A stretch of DNA of 64,000 bases from Marchantia polymorpha subsp. ruderalis (taxonomy: Eukaryota > Streptophyta > Marchantiopsida > Marchantiales > Marchantiaceae): positions 25,670,501 through 25,734,500 of the forward strand of contig AP031353.1 of assembly GCA_037833965.1 (NCBI GenBank), written 5' to 3'. Of the stretch, positions 22,528 to 33,701 are shown in pieces (the stretch's first letter is position 1; each line of letters begins with the position of its first letter). Both the position numbers and the translations under genes were made by a program. Below the pieces are notes generated by a model that saw only the letters and a program-made list of their open reading frames with translations, made no database searches and had not been told where the DNA came from.

Positions 22528-22615
22528 CTCAACTCGGAGGCTACTCGGAGGATGCTCAACTCGGAGGTCACTCGGAGGATGCTCGACTCGGAGGTCACTC
22601 GGAGGATGCACTGTG
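22528..22615. repeat. U5 minisatellite (TCGGAGGATGCTC type)
   Basis: ACTCGGAGGATGCTC and ACTCGGAGGTC units alternate about six times. The LTR at 33702-38634 has the same region expanded differently (38391-38480, 16-bp unit GCATCCTCCGAGTCGA). The array is a variable-number repeat within one LTR family. Confidence 0.8.
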
Positions 22616-23451
22616 CAGCGTAAGTCACTCAACACACACACCTGAAACTGGAAAAGCACAACTCGGAGGTTGGTCATGACCTCCGCTTAGGATTTCAGGG
22701 GGAAAGTCTCTCAAAAGTACACTCAGAGGCTCTGCAGGTAGTGACTCCCACTCCGGCTTTTACAACCCTCCCGCTAGTTTCTGCTAGCGTAGGGAACCCG
22801 GATTGGACTTCCCACTTCGGAACGAAGTCACTCATACGCGGTGGACGTCACCCTCGACTCACACTAAGCGCAGAGAGTACAGGTCCGACTGAGAACTCAA
22901 CTGAGACACAATCCAGTAACACACACACACACCACAACAGTCTATTGAAGAGTTTGAATTCTTAGGCACTTGTCATTCCCAGAATTACTACAGAGGTGTA
23001 CCCTGAGGGTGCCTTCTGCAGCGTAACCTGAATTGATAACCAAGGTTTACACGAAGTAACAAAACTTCACTTTGGCATTCAGGGGAAATGTCCCGTAGGA
23101 GTACAATCAGGATAGATCACTCGAAGGAGTAAGGGGGAACTGCTCAAGTATCTAACTCGCAACCGGCTCTGAGCATCGGCAATCACCCGCAGGCGTAGAT
23201 CCGCACTACTCAAGTCTCTAACCGGTATACTAGCTCTGAACATTCAGCCGAAGGCCTTCAGCTACAAAATGCGGTACCTTCACTAAGTTGTAGCTCCTCT
23301 ACGTGGTGCCAGGACTAAACGCACAAACACGCCGAGAAAGTGAGTTCCTGATCTGCACTTCCGAAACTGGAAGAATCCCAAGGCAAAACGCCTTGAACTA
23401 CTTTATACCCTCTAAGGTCCTAACTAACACTATGCTGCACTACCTGCTACC

Positions 23452-26028
23452 CTAAACGCCTGCACGGAACCAAGCTACACTACTGCACTCTGCAGATCCG
23501 GTACTGCGCCTTCTGCGCGACGGACTGCCGCGCTCTATCTCCCTACCCTGCCAGTCTTCCGACCGGCTGTGCAGCCCCAGCCGCCGAAGGCCCCCGGTCA
23601 CTTCCGACTCCAAGTGCGCCATAGTATCGCGCGCACCCGACAAGAAGGCCTCTAATTTCTTCACCACTCGCCGCCGACTCCGACTGTCACCCTCCGTCAA
23701 CGCCGCCGCCCGAAGCTCAAACTCCCTGAGCGTGATCTTCTCTTGTGCCGCCACTTCTCAATGGGTGTATCCTCTGAGACAGTGGGTCACCCGCGCCACC
23801 AACTCTTCTCGCGTCCTATCCGCATCGCGCCGGCTGTTGCCTTCCACCTCTGCCAGCTGCATCTCCGCATCCGCGCGCTGCGCCCTCAATTCCGCGCACT
23901 CGGATTGCAAGTTGCGCAACAACTCCTCATCCGCCTTGCGCGTGCTTTGACCTTCCTCTAATGCGCGCGTCTGGCGCGCAAGCTCCTCTGTTAGAATGCG
24001 GTTTTGTCTCCGCTCTTCCTGCAATTCCAACTCAATCTTTGCCCGCATTAGCTCGACATCCTCCTGGGCTTTTGTCGCCGCATCCTCCCGTTGTTGTTGC
24101 AGGGTTTGATGTAGCCTCTTCGTGATCGCCAGGTGCTGTTGGAGGGCAGTATTCCTCATCTCCAACGTTTGGCACCTAGTGGCCCAAATGGCCACCTTGT
24201 TCCTCGTCATGTTCTTGACTAACTCCACATAAGACTGCGGTTTTCTGAAATTCGCGTACTTTGCTGCCTTGCGATCCAAATATCGCAAGAGTGGTACTAT
24301 CTGCTCGCACAGTACCCCTGTTGGCGTCCCACGCACAGAGTCCGCTTCCTGTTCTTCCGAACTCGTCTCATCCTATGTTTCGAGGATTTCAGTCGCCACA
24401 GAAGCTCTTGGCGACTCCCTGGAACTGTGGCGCGTGGCAGCTTCCGCCGCGACTGCCGCTCCACTCCCTACTAAAATATCTAAGGCAATGGGAGATCCCA
24501 CCGCCTGAGCCTCCGCTCCGGCTTGATCTCTTGTTCCCGAAGGGGTCGGCGCCGTGGTCACTCTTGTCGCCTCTGCACCGCCCACTTCTGCTGCCAGCTC
24601 CTCCGGCGCGATCTGCGCAGAAGGTGTCTTCGCCGGAGGTGTGTCCGCCGAAGGCGCCCGCACAATGGTCGCCGGGTCTGTCCGCTTCGCAGTCGGCGAA
24701 TCTGGCCGACTCTCAGTTGACCGACTAGCAGTTGTCCGACTGGCAGTCGGATCCACTCTGCATGTCTTTACTCCACTTGGTCGCTTTGCTGAAGGCGCTT
24801 TCTGAGAAGCGTCTTCTTCCGAAGACGACTCTCTAAGAGTCATTGGCTCTGCAGCCAAACTCTCTTCTGCTTCCGGCCTGTTGTCCGGTTCAACACGCTG
24901 TTCTTGCCGACCTGCAGTTGGCTGACCTTCAGTCGCCCGACTCGCAGTCGGCCGACTCTCAGTTCGCCTGACTTCTTCCGAAGGCATCCGCGCCTTCTGC
25001 GCAGAGGGGTTCATCGACCTCCCCAGAACTTGCGCGATTATCTCCTCCTGCGTGGGCAGGACATTCCGCCGGACCGGAGTACGCCCGGTCTCCTCACTGC
25101 TTGTTGGCAACACCATCTTACGTGCCCTCTGCTTCGGCCGGCTGTGAAGCTCGTGGGTTGGCCGACTCCAAGTCGGCGCAGCGGGAGCTTCCGGCTGCCT
25201 GTCTTCTAGTCTCTCATCCCATTTCCGCTTCCGCGGCGCGCGCTCACTTCGATGCTCTTCTTCTGCTCTTGCCGGAGCCGGAGCTGGAGCTGGGCTGGCA
25301 GGTGCTTCGTCCGGATCTGTGTCCACTTCCGCCTCCCGCAAGTATCTACCCGGATTACTCCGGATCAGCAGCGGAAACCGCGCCCGCTCTGAAGCTGTCA
25401 AACATCCCATCGCTCGATAGAACACGATCAGGTAAGGCGAAAGATGATTGAGGGTCCCTCCTCTCTCTTCTTGCGCATGTTGGCGCGTCACCTTCCACAG
25501 GAGCCGTGCCCAATGAACCGGAGCTCCTGACAACACTAGCTCCACAAATCCCACTTGCCAACCATGCATGTAGGCGGTCTTGGTCGGCTGCAATATTTGA
25601 AGCAATGCAGTCGCGACATTTCTCCGCAATCGATCTTTATAATCCAGCGTCCGGAAACCGTTCTTGGGATGCTTGCCAACTTTGAAAAGATCATTGTATG
25701 AGTTCTCTTCCTCCTTTGACACCTTCACGCTTTCGGCCTCGAAGAGGAGATACCCTTCCTCGCCTGCACACCTTCCTAATACCTACGCCTAGTGACTAAT
25801 GTCCCACCTCTCGGGGTGGGGGCGGAATCCGCGCGAGGGCTGGTGTTTCTCCCGCAAATATTCGCGCACCATCTCCGGACACGTCCAATTCCATCCCCAC
25901 AGGAGGAAATCAAGCTTCAACCTTGTCAACACATCCTGGAATGCGCGCAAACCGATCTGCGGCACTCTGAGTGGAGACACTCGCAGCTGAGGGACCTTCG
26001 ACATATTTCTCGCTCTCCCTGCACACAC
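23452..26028 (-). pseudogene. LTR-encoded (U3) protein, broken by four stop codons
   Basis: This is one long frame of about 850 codons. The start MSKVPQLRVSPLRVPQ (about 26002) fits the Met conserved in all copies. The conserved domain comes first: GLRAFQDVLTRLKLDFLLWG, MVREYL, DYKDRLRRNVATALLQIL, HGWQVGFVELVLSG, VHWARLLWKVTRQHAQEE, GGTLNHLSPYLIVFYR. A Pro/Ser/Thr/Arg-rich linker with TASR/TESRP repeats comes next, then a coiled coil (24336-23452) ending SSVAWFRAGV. Stops: two at 25783-25791 (Trp and Gln codons in the sister copy), one near 24375 and one at 23755 (a Trp codon). The domain is faintly like plant-transposon helical domains; I assign no function. Confidence 0.6.
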
Positions 26029-27467
26029 AGACGTTCTTCCCTCCCGCTCGATCTCTCACAATCGCCGCTGCGCGTCGGCCGCTCAGACACTAACTGAAAT
26101 CGCTCTCTCCTCCCTTGCGCGCTCAATTTCTCTACTCTCAAACTCTCTTCGGGGTCCGTCAAGATCCTCGCGCAACTCGCCCCCGCGCGCCTGGTTGCTA
26201 CGCACTCCTTCCTGCTCACTGATTCCTGCACTTTCTCCAACTCACTGAAGGTCTCTCCGCCCGATTGAGCTGCACGTCTCAAGCTCTGAAGCTAGAAAAC
26301 TCACAATCAAGAATGAGAGAATGAGACTGGAGAGCAGACTTTTCTTCTCCGAATTCAAGATCGCACAACGCTCTTCGTAGGCAGTGGGTACAATCAAACT
26401 TGATTACGCAGCCGGCTATACGGCCTAACGGTTCTCCCTCGCATGCTTGAATTCACGACTCCGCACTGCGCGCATTCGCATGCGTGAACGTTGAATTCTT
26501 CCGCCGCCATCGTCCGCCGGCTCTGAGTTTGCCATCGCCGAGGGCTTCCGGACTCGAGTTCGCCGCGGTGGAGCGTACGCTTCGATTATGTTGTCTTTCC
26601 CCAACCTGCCCATCGCCGGGGGCATATCGCCGAAGGCATACTCCTTCTCCGTTGGCGCTTCGCTGGAGGCGCACATCAAGTCGGCGCGAATTACGCCGAC
26701 ACGTACTTGTACAACTTCTTTTGTCCGTTCTGTCCCGCATATCGCCGACGGCGCGTATCCCGCCGGCGCGAATTATGACAGCGCATCCGCCTGTCCGCGC
26801 CACGTCGGATGCGTACATCAGGCCGGCGCTTCTCTTCCGCCGCACAGCCGTCGAAGGCGCTTCCGCCTCCGACTTGATCTCCTCTCATGAGCGCGTGGTT
26901 TCGCCGAAGGCGTACGGGGTCCTTCCCGAAGGTGAACCCTAGCGCGAAGAGCGCATTGCCGGATGCGAGTTTACCGACGCTCATAACTTCCTCGTCCCTG
27001 ATCCATCTCAGGCGCTCTTGGGCTCGTTAGAACGAGCGTTCCGAGCTCTTCCCAATGAGACCTTAATCAAATAGAACTACCGTGAATCCTGATCGTTATG
27101 AAGGTTCCTCTCCCGCGCCAACGGCGCATCGCCGAAGGCGCACTCATGGTCGGAAGCATTCAGAGGTCCTTGCCGGCTTCTGACGTCTTCAGCGACATCT
27201 CCTCTGGAGGTGTCTGTGCCGGAAGCGTACCTTCCCTAAGCGCCGGAGGCGCGTGGGTAAAGACACCTCAGCAAAGGAGATCTTGTCGAAGGCGCCGAAG
27301 GCGTTTGGCGCCGTTACGCCCAACTCCGCGATTCTTCGTGACCCGCGATCTCCTCAATTCACTCTATTTAACGTACCATGTCCTAACTACAGACACTGCT
27401 TCGGTACTTCTTTTTCAAAATTGTTTAAATTCTGCAAAAAAAACAAAAAGTGTGTTACCACACTACG

Positions 27468-28967
27468 TGCGGAGCAGTGGGACATGCCAACACTGAGTGT
27501 CTTACCACCCGTTCGTCGTACCCCGTCAACGCAGTAGAGTGGGCACCACCGTATTATGGAGAAAACCCCAAGTACTATGGCGAGGCGAGCGAAGAGGCAG
27601 CCTACGCCATCCAATCGGTCCCCGCTACTACCCCGATTCCGCTAGTGCATATCCCCCAGTACCATCCGAGAGATAGGGCCACTACGGTGCCTGTGAGGCG
27701 CATGGCACCTCCCGGAACGTATGACCCACCGCCGCCGCGAGCTTGCTTTAATTGTGGGGAAGTGGGACACTACTCACCTAAGTGCCCCCATCCCAAGAGA
27801 CAAACCGGGTATGTTCCGAGCTGCAGTAACTGCAAGAAGTCTGGACATACCTCAGTGGAGTGCGATCAACCCCCAGTCCACCGGCCCACGGTGCGATTTG
27901 TGACGACTCCTGCCAAGGAGGAAGTACAGGTCAACCAGGTCGAGGCGAGTTCGGACAAAAACGACGAGGAAGAAGAGTGGCCTGCAGAAGAGGTTATGTG
28001 CGGACGGGTGGAAACTCGCAGTTCGAGGCGATCGAAGGAAGAGGAACGAGATACTCGTAAGCACAGTCGTAAGGTCGATGATCAAAAAGGGAAGGGAGAA
28101 GAGAAGGCAAGTAGCAGGACTGACTTGAGGCCTGCGCGAAAGCCTTCGGCTATACGCGAAACACCTGCAGCGCGGACTGACACACAGGTCGAGGATGAAC
28201 CAGTACGCGTGCTAAAGCGGGAGTACACCCCGGACATCAGAGACGAGGTAGCGGAACTGTTGAAAGAAGCGATCCGCACCCGAAAGGAAACAGAAGGAAG
28301 GAACATACCGACGCCCTCTGTTGCTCGGAGGTCTGCACCTTTGGAACCGCGCAAGACGTCGGCGTCGAGCCGACACGCCCACTACGACTTAGTAGAAGAT
28401 ATCAGGAATCAGCGAGCTAACATCACATTCAACCAGCTCCTTGACGACAACAAGACGTATCGGAAGATGTTGGTGCTTTCGCTACGCCGACCCCGGAAGC
28501 TGCGTGCAGTCAAACTTCCCCAGGTGTACCAAGTAACCAGTGAGGACCAAGGACCTCCGAAGATCGATGTGGAGATAGGCGGGTGTTGTGTACGCAAAGT
28601 ACCAGTGGACTCCGGATCGGGAGTCAACATAATGACTGAGGACACTGCGCGGGCTTTGGGGTTCAGTGTTTTTGAACCTACGAAACGCGTGTTGAGATTG
28701 GCAGATCAGACGCGGAGGATGCCTTTGGGTATGCTGCGCAATATCCGAACCAACATCGGAGGTGCGGAGTTTCCATTGACCTATATCATCCTGCTGTCTC
28801 TGGTGAAGCAAGGATATGACATCCTGCTCGGGCGACCGTGGCTATACGGCGTGCAAGTACGATGTGACTGGCGTAGGTATCGCCTTAAGTTTCTCCATCC
28901 CAAATATCCGTCAAGGACTATCACCGTCCCTTGGACCAAGATCCCTCATGAGGGGGAGACACCATAG
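27468..28967 (+). pseudogene. Gag C-terminus with zinc knuckles, and aspartic protease
   Basis: This is the continuation of gag after the solo LTR. The first CCHC knuckle is split at the insertion. Two more are intact: CFNCGEVGHYSPKC and CSNCKKSGHTSVEC (27745-27865), which bind RNA. A Lys/Glu/Arg-rich linker follows. The protease then shows VPVDSGSGVNIM with catalytic Asp at 28608-28610, and GRPWLYG downstream. The stop is at 28965-28967. A gap of about 200 nt with a different phase precedes RT, so gag-pro and pol were probably linked by frameshifting or the region has decayed. Confidence 0.88.
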
Positions 28968-29165
28968 ACGAGTGCGGGTTACACTTCGGGAGCGGACAGT
29001 GATTCGTCCATTCGGTCAGACGACTGGACTCCCGATTCCGATTATTTTGTGGGATTCGTCGCGTGCTGTTCTATAGAGGAGGAACTGAACGCTATTCAAC
29101 CGGAGGACGAATAGCAATTAACGGTAGGACTGGGAAGAAGCGAGACAAGTCATACGGAAGGTATT

Positions 29166-31950
29166 GTGAATCCTAGTGACTGTCACGAAGTACAACTTAG
29201 TCCTGGTAAGTGCTTGAAGGTATCGAGCACAGTGAAAGGAGAAGAGCTAAGGGAGGTACAGGCCTTCCTTCGCCATTACGTAGATGTCTTCGCCTGGAGA
29301 ATAGAGGACATGAAGGGAATACCTGCGCGGTATGGGGAACACCGAATTGATTTATTGGATGAGGCAGTTCCAATACGTCAACGCTAGTACCGGCTCAACC
29401 CCAAATACTCCTTGTTAGTTAAGGAGGAAATAGATAAGTTTCTGAGCGCAGGTATTATATACCCAATGCTCAGCAGTGAATGGGTATCCCCAATTGTCAT
29501 CGTACCCAAGAAGTTGACGGGTAAGATAAGGATGTGTCAGGATTTCAGAAAGTTGAACGCGGCAACGCGTAAGGATCATCACCCTCTTCCATTCACGGAT
29601 GCCATTTTAGACCATGTCGCGGGACATGAGTGCTATAGCTTTCTAGACGGTTTCTCAGGTTACAATCAGGTGTCTATCCGGGAGCAGGACAAGGATAAGA
29701 CGACATTCACAACCGATTGAGGAACCTACGCATACCACAAGATGCCCTTCGGTCTGTGCAATGCACCTGCCACCTTCTAGCGGATGATGACCAACATTTT
29801 CCAAGAGCAATTGAGGAAGTTCTTAGAAATATTCATAGACGACTTCTGCGTCTTTGGAAAACGGTCGGAACAGCTGGGGCACCTGAGACAGACCTTTGAT
29901 AGATGCAGGGAGAGCAGTTTATCGCTGCACCCCGAAAAATGTTTTTTCTTCATGACCAAATCCTGTGGGTCATCGAGTTTCATCGAATGGCATTGCAGTA
30001 GACACCGAGAAGGTTAAGGTCATCCTCGAACTAGAGCCACCAACGAATCTGAGGGAGCTGCGAGCATTTCTTGGTCATGTAGAATACTACCGAAGATTCA
30101 TACACATGTATGCGATCTTGGCAGCCAACCTGACCAAGTTGCTAAAGAAGGACGAGCCCTATGAGTGGGGTGAGAAGCAGCAGTCAGCATTCGAGGCTTT
30201 CAAAGCTAAACTTACGACCGCTCCGGTACTAAGGAGTCCAGACTGGGACCGACCTTTCCACGTCTATGTCGACACATCGGCATTCGCCATCGGTGTCGTT
30301 TTAAGTCAGAAGGATGACAACAAAAAGGACTACCCGATTTATTTTGCGAGCCGTCAGCTATCGCTAGCAGAAAGGAAGTACACCACGACGGAGAGAGAGG
30401 CGTTGGGAATGGTGTATTCCTGCAAGAAGTTTAGACACTACTTAATCTGCTACGAGTTTGTGTTTCATGTGGATCACTACGCCTTGCAGCATCTAGTAAA
30501 GAAAGCAGATCTGTCTAATTGGATAGCCAGATGGGTGCTGTTGCTGCAGGAGTTTACCTACACGGTACAGACCAGGAAGGGGGTGCACCACGAAAACGCG
30601 GATTACTTATCTAGATTATGGACCCAGCCTACAGAGGAGGAACTAGTGGATGACTTCCCGGACGAACAACTTTTTCAGTTGTCCGCTGGGCATGAGTCCC
30701 GATATGCAAAGTTGTATCGGTACCTGCTCACGCTTCAATGTCCCGAGGGCATGGACGTTGAGCAGAGGACTGTCTTTATACATAAGGCTGACCCGTATCA
30801 ACTCCAACAGGGAGTTTTGTTCAAGAAGATGGCGGACGAACGATTGTGCAGATGTGTGGAGGAATCAGAGGTTCCAAGGGTAGGAAGCGCGATGCACACC
30901 GAAGACGCGGGTGGTCACTATGCCACCCGGAATAAGGTGAGGAAGATTGTGAATGCAGGATATTGGTGGCCGACCATGTTTAAGGATGTTCTCGACTACA
31001 TTCGAAAGTGCGACAGTTGCCAAAGGACAGGGAGACCAACGCCTACAACGCGGTGGCCCCTGACTCCCATCATGCCTTTAGCACCTTTCGAGAAATGGGG
31101 CATCGACTTTGTAGGGCCAATACAACCAGTGACCAGGAACACACGAAGGCGCTACATTCTGGTAGCGACGGACTACACAACCAAGATGGTGGAGGCCAAG
31201 GCCACTCAAAGGGATGATGCAGCCACAGTAGCGACCTTCCTGTTTGAATCGATCATCACACGCTACAGATGTCCTTTAGAACTAGTCAGCGACCGAGGCA
31301 CTCACTTTTTGAACCAGATAATCAAAGATCTGACACGGCATTTTCACATCAAGCACCGGAAGACTACAACATACAATCCCAAGGCAAATGGATTGACGGA
31401 GAAGTCCAATGGTGTGCTGTGCAAAATCCTGCTCAGGGTCACGGTAAACCACGTTTACGACTGGGACACGAAGTTAGCAGCCGCATTATGGGCATACCGG
31501 ATAGCCGAGAAGATTACCACCAAGCAAACACCATACTTTTTGGTGTACGGTCAACATCCGATCCTGCCAATCGAATTCGAAGTACCCACCCAACAAACAT
31601 TGGACTTAAGACGGGTGAGTGGGGAGGAGAGTCAACTCTACAGGTTGCAGAAAGTCATGGTACTGGAGGAAAGAAGACGAGAAGCCGAAGAACGCACCAG
31701 GCGAATTCAGCTTCGCAGAAAGGAGAGGTATGATCAGAGTATCAGACCAGTGCTCCTCCAGAAAGGCGATTTGGCGTTGCTCTACGACAGTAGGCATGCC
31801 CGATTCCCAGGCAAGCTGCACCTGAGATGGATGGGACCCTACAGAGTCATCGAAGTCTTTCCAAACGGATCCATCCAACTTGCGGACTTAGCGGGAGAAT
31901 TACTAGGCACCCGAGTGAACGGGTGGCGTTTGAAGAAATACCACGTATGA
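29166..31950 (+). pseudogene. Pol: reverse transcriptase, RNase H, integrase (decayed)
   Basis: This is a Ty3/gypsy polymerase. RT covers about 29400-30000, with motifs KIRMCQDFRKLNAATRKDHH, FLDGFSGYNQ, MPFGLCNAPATF and the catalytic IDD as IFIDDFCVFG (about 29830). RNase H has YVDTSAFAIG and TTTEREALGMVYSCKKFRHY. Integrase has an HHCC finger (HTEDAGGHY to CDSCQR) and the DDE core WGIDFVG, VSDRGTHFLN, LTEKSN. A GPY/F-like MGPYRVIEVF follows, and the end is NGWRLKKYHV. There is no chromodomain; the tail fits the Tat/Athila side of Ty3. Three stops (29385, 29718, 29778) and a frameshift near 29955 inactivate RT. From 29965 the frame is open for 661 codons. Confidence 0.93.
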
Positions 31951-31974
31951 GTGTTCGCGTGAGCGCTCACAATT

Positions 31975-31987
31975 GAGGAGGGGAGCA
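31975..31987 (+). other. Polypurine tract
   Basis: GAGGAGGGGAGCA lies directly before TGTGGTACCCC at 31988. It is the expected plus-strand primer at the internal/3' LTR border and fixes the LTR start. Confidence 0.85.
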
Positions 31988-33123
31988 TGTGGTACCCCAC
32001 TTTTGGTACTTTTGCCGAAATTAAAACATTTTTGGAAAACTGTACCGCGGTAGAAGTGTAAATAGCCATCGGTACTTCAAAATAGAGTGAAACTGGATGA
32101 TCTCGGAGAATCTCGTAGAATCTCGTAGAATCCAGGAGTTGGGCGCAACGTCTGGGACAGGCGCCGCCCTAAACGACGGGCTTTGAAGGAGTACCCCTTC
32201 GGCGCAAGGCGCATAATCCGCCTTCGGCGCTACGCCTTCAGCGCTAGAGGAATCCCTCAGAATCTAATCAATTCCCAAACGCCTTGACTTGGTTAGGGTT
32301 TTGTTGGAAAGAGCTTGACGCGCTGGTTCTAACGAGCCTAAGAACGCCCGGAACGGATTAGGACTCAGGGAGTTGCGACGGTCGAAAGATAAGAAGACCT
32401 TCGCCTACGCATAGACGAGGGAAGTTCGCCTACGCATAGGCGAAATAGGGTTTGACGTAGGCGGGGAGTCCGCCGAGAATGCCGCCTACGCATAGGCGGG
32501 GAGGACTTGCACCTACGCATAGGCGGACGGGAATCGCCTACGCATAGGCGCTTCGGCGTCGGCGGGAAGTCCGCCTTCGGCCCTAGAAATCCGCCTTTGG
32601 GGTTGGAACTTGTACGTCGCCTTCGGCGCCAGCGCATCACGGTTGGGCGAGGACCCAACGGAGTAGTAAAATCCGTACGAACTGTACGGACGGAACAGAT
32701 GAGTGCGCCTTCGGCCGGTCGGGGTTACGGAGACAAGAGCGCCGGCGGAGCGGCGAGAGAGATGGACAGACTAGACGGAGTCCGTTGACCGCGGTCAACG
32801 CCTTCGGCACAGCCGCCTTCGGCGCTGCGCCTGCGGCGAGGGACCTGCGCGGACGAACGTCCTGTGTGCGGACAGAACTCGCCTACGCATAGGCGAGTGC
32901 CTACACACAGGCAGATGAAGTTCTGAGCCGGCGGAAACTCCGCCGGGGATTCCGCCTACGCAGAAGGGAGTTCGACTTTTGTCCTATGCGCGGACGAACG
33001 CCTTCGGCGGAGCGGGACTAGCCAAGTTGAAGTACGAATGAGTGTAGCGCATCGGCAAGAAATCCGCCTTCGGCGCTGCGCGACCATGGCCGCGGCGTGG
33101 TACGCTGGCGGAGTTCAAATTAC
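31988..33123 (+). mobile_element. 3' LTR of the main element, first 1.1 kb
   Basis: It is nearly identical to 14728-15850, including the hairpin array (about 32400-32560) and the palindrome at 32784-32799. Homology stops at ..GAGTTCAAATTAC. The LTR appears to resume at 33354, so about 2.3 kb or more of its middle is lost. The high identity to the 5' LTR suggests a fairly recent insertion. I cannot compute an age. Confidence 0.85.
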
Positions 33124-33353
33124 CTCCTGCTCGCGCCGAAGGCGCTTCCCCTCCGTATGAACCGTCCGTTCAAGCCAGGGCGCCTGTCCCGGACATTGCG
33201 CCCAACTCCTGGATTCTCCTGGATCTTCCTGGACCCGCGATCATCCATTTTAACTCTATTTTAGTGTACCGATTACTATTTACAGTTACTGTTGCGGTAC
33301 TGTTTTCCTAAAAAGTTTAAATTCCGCACAAAAACAAAAAGTGGGTTATCACA
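33124..33353 (-). mobile_element. LTR 5'-end fragment in reverse orientation
   Basis: Read on the minus strand it begins TGTGATAACCCACTTTTTG and follows the first about 230 bp of this LTR family. It is then cut off at the junction with the 3' LTR. Confidence 0.75.
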
Positions 33354-33701
33354 CCCCGTGAATGCCAAAGTGAGGTTTTGTTACTTTGAGTAAACCTTGG
33401 TTAACAATTCAGGTTGTACGCTGCCTGAGGCGCCTTCTTCTCCGCAGTATTTCTAGGAATGACTAGTGCCTGAGAATTCAAACTCGTCAATAGACTGTTA
33501 TGGTGTGACACTGGATCTTTTCTCAGTTGAGTTTCTCAGTTTGGTTCCTGTATTCTCTGCGCATTTTGTGAGTTGAGCGTGTTGTTCACCGCGCGTGAGT
33601 GACTTCGGTTTGACGAAGGTACCGCATCCGAAGTAGGAAGTTCAACCCGGGTGCTCTACTCTAGCAGTCAGAGTTAACAATCCGGAGTTGGGAAACACTA
33701 C
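33354..33701 (+). mobile_element. U5-side LTR segment, probably the 3' LTR continued
   Basis: It matches 20452-20790 of the 5' LTR (CCCGTGAATGCCAAAGTGA onward). It is interrupted at 33701 by the next LTR insertion and continues at 38658 (CTGCAGATCCTC..). Confidence 0.7.

Larger units (their letters stand above)
22369..27462 (-). mobile_element. 5,094-bp solo LTR inserted in gag
   Basis: In its own orientation it starts at 27462 (TGTGGTAACACAC) and ends at 22369 (GTGGGTTATTACA). It has CTACG duplicated on both sides and no primer site, gag-pol or second LTR. It is therefore a solo LTR, and it sets the exact LTR ends for the family. It contains a U3 reading frame, a TATA box (23401-23407), the TATA-proximal hairpin and a U5 minisatellite. 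Confidence 0.93.

Noticed and set aside
31988..33353. A 1.37-kb foldback transposon with ~230-bp terminal inverted repeats
   Set aside because: Its two ends are both starts of the same LTR family in opposite orientation, and the left part matches the 5' LTR. It is a collision of LTR fragments, not one element.
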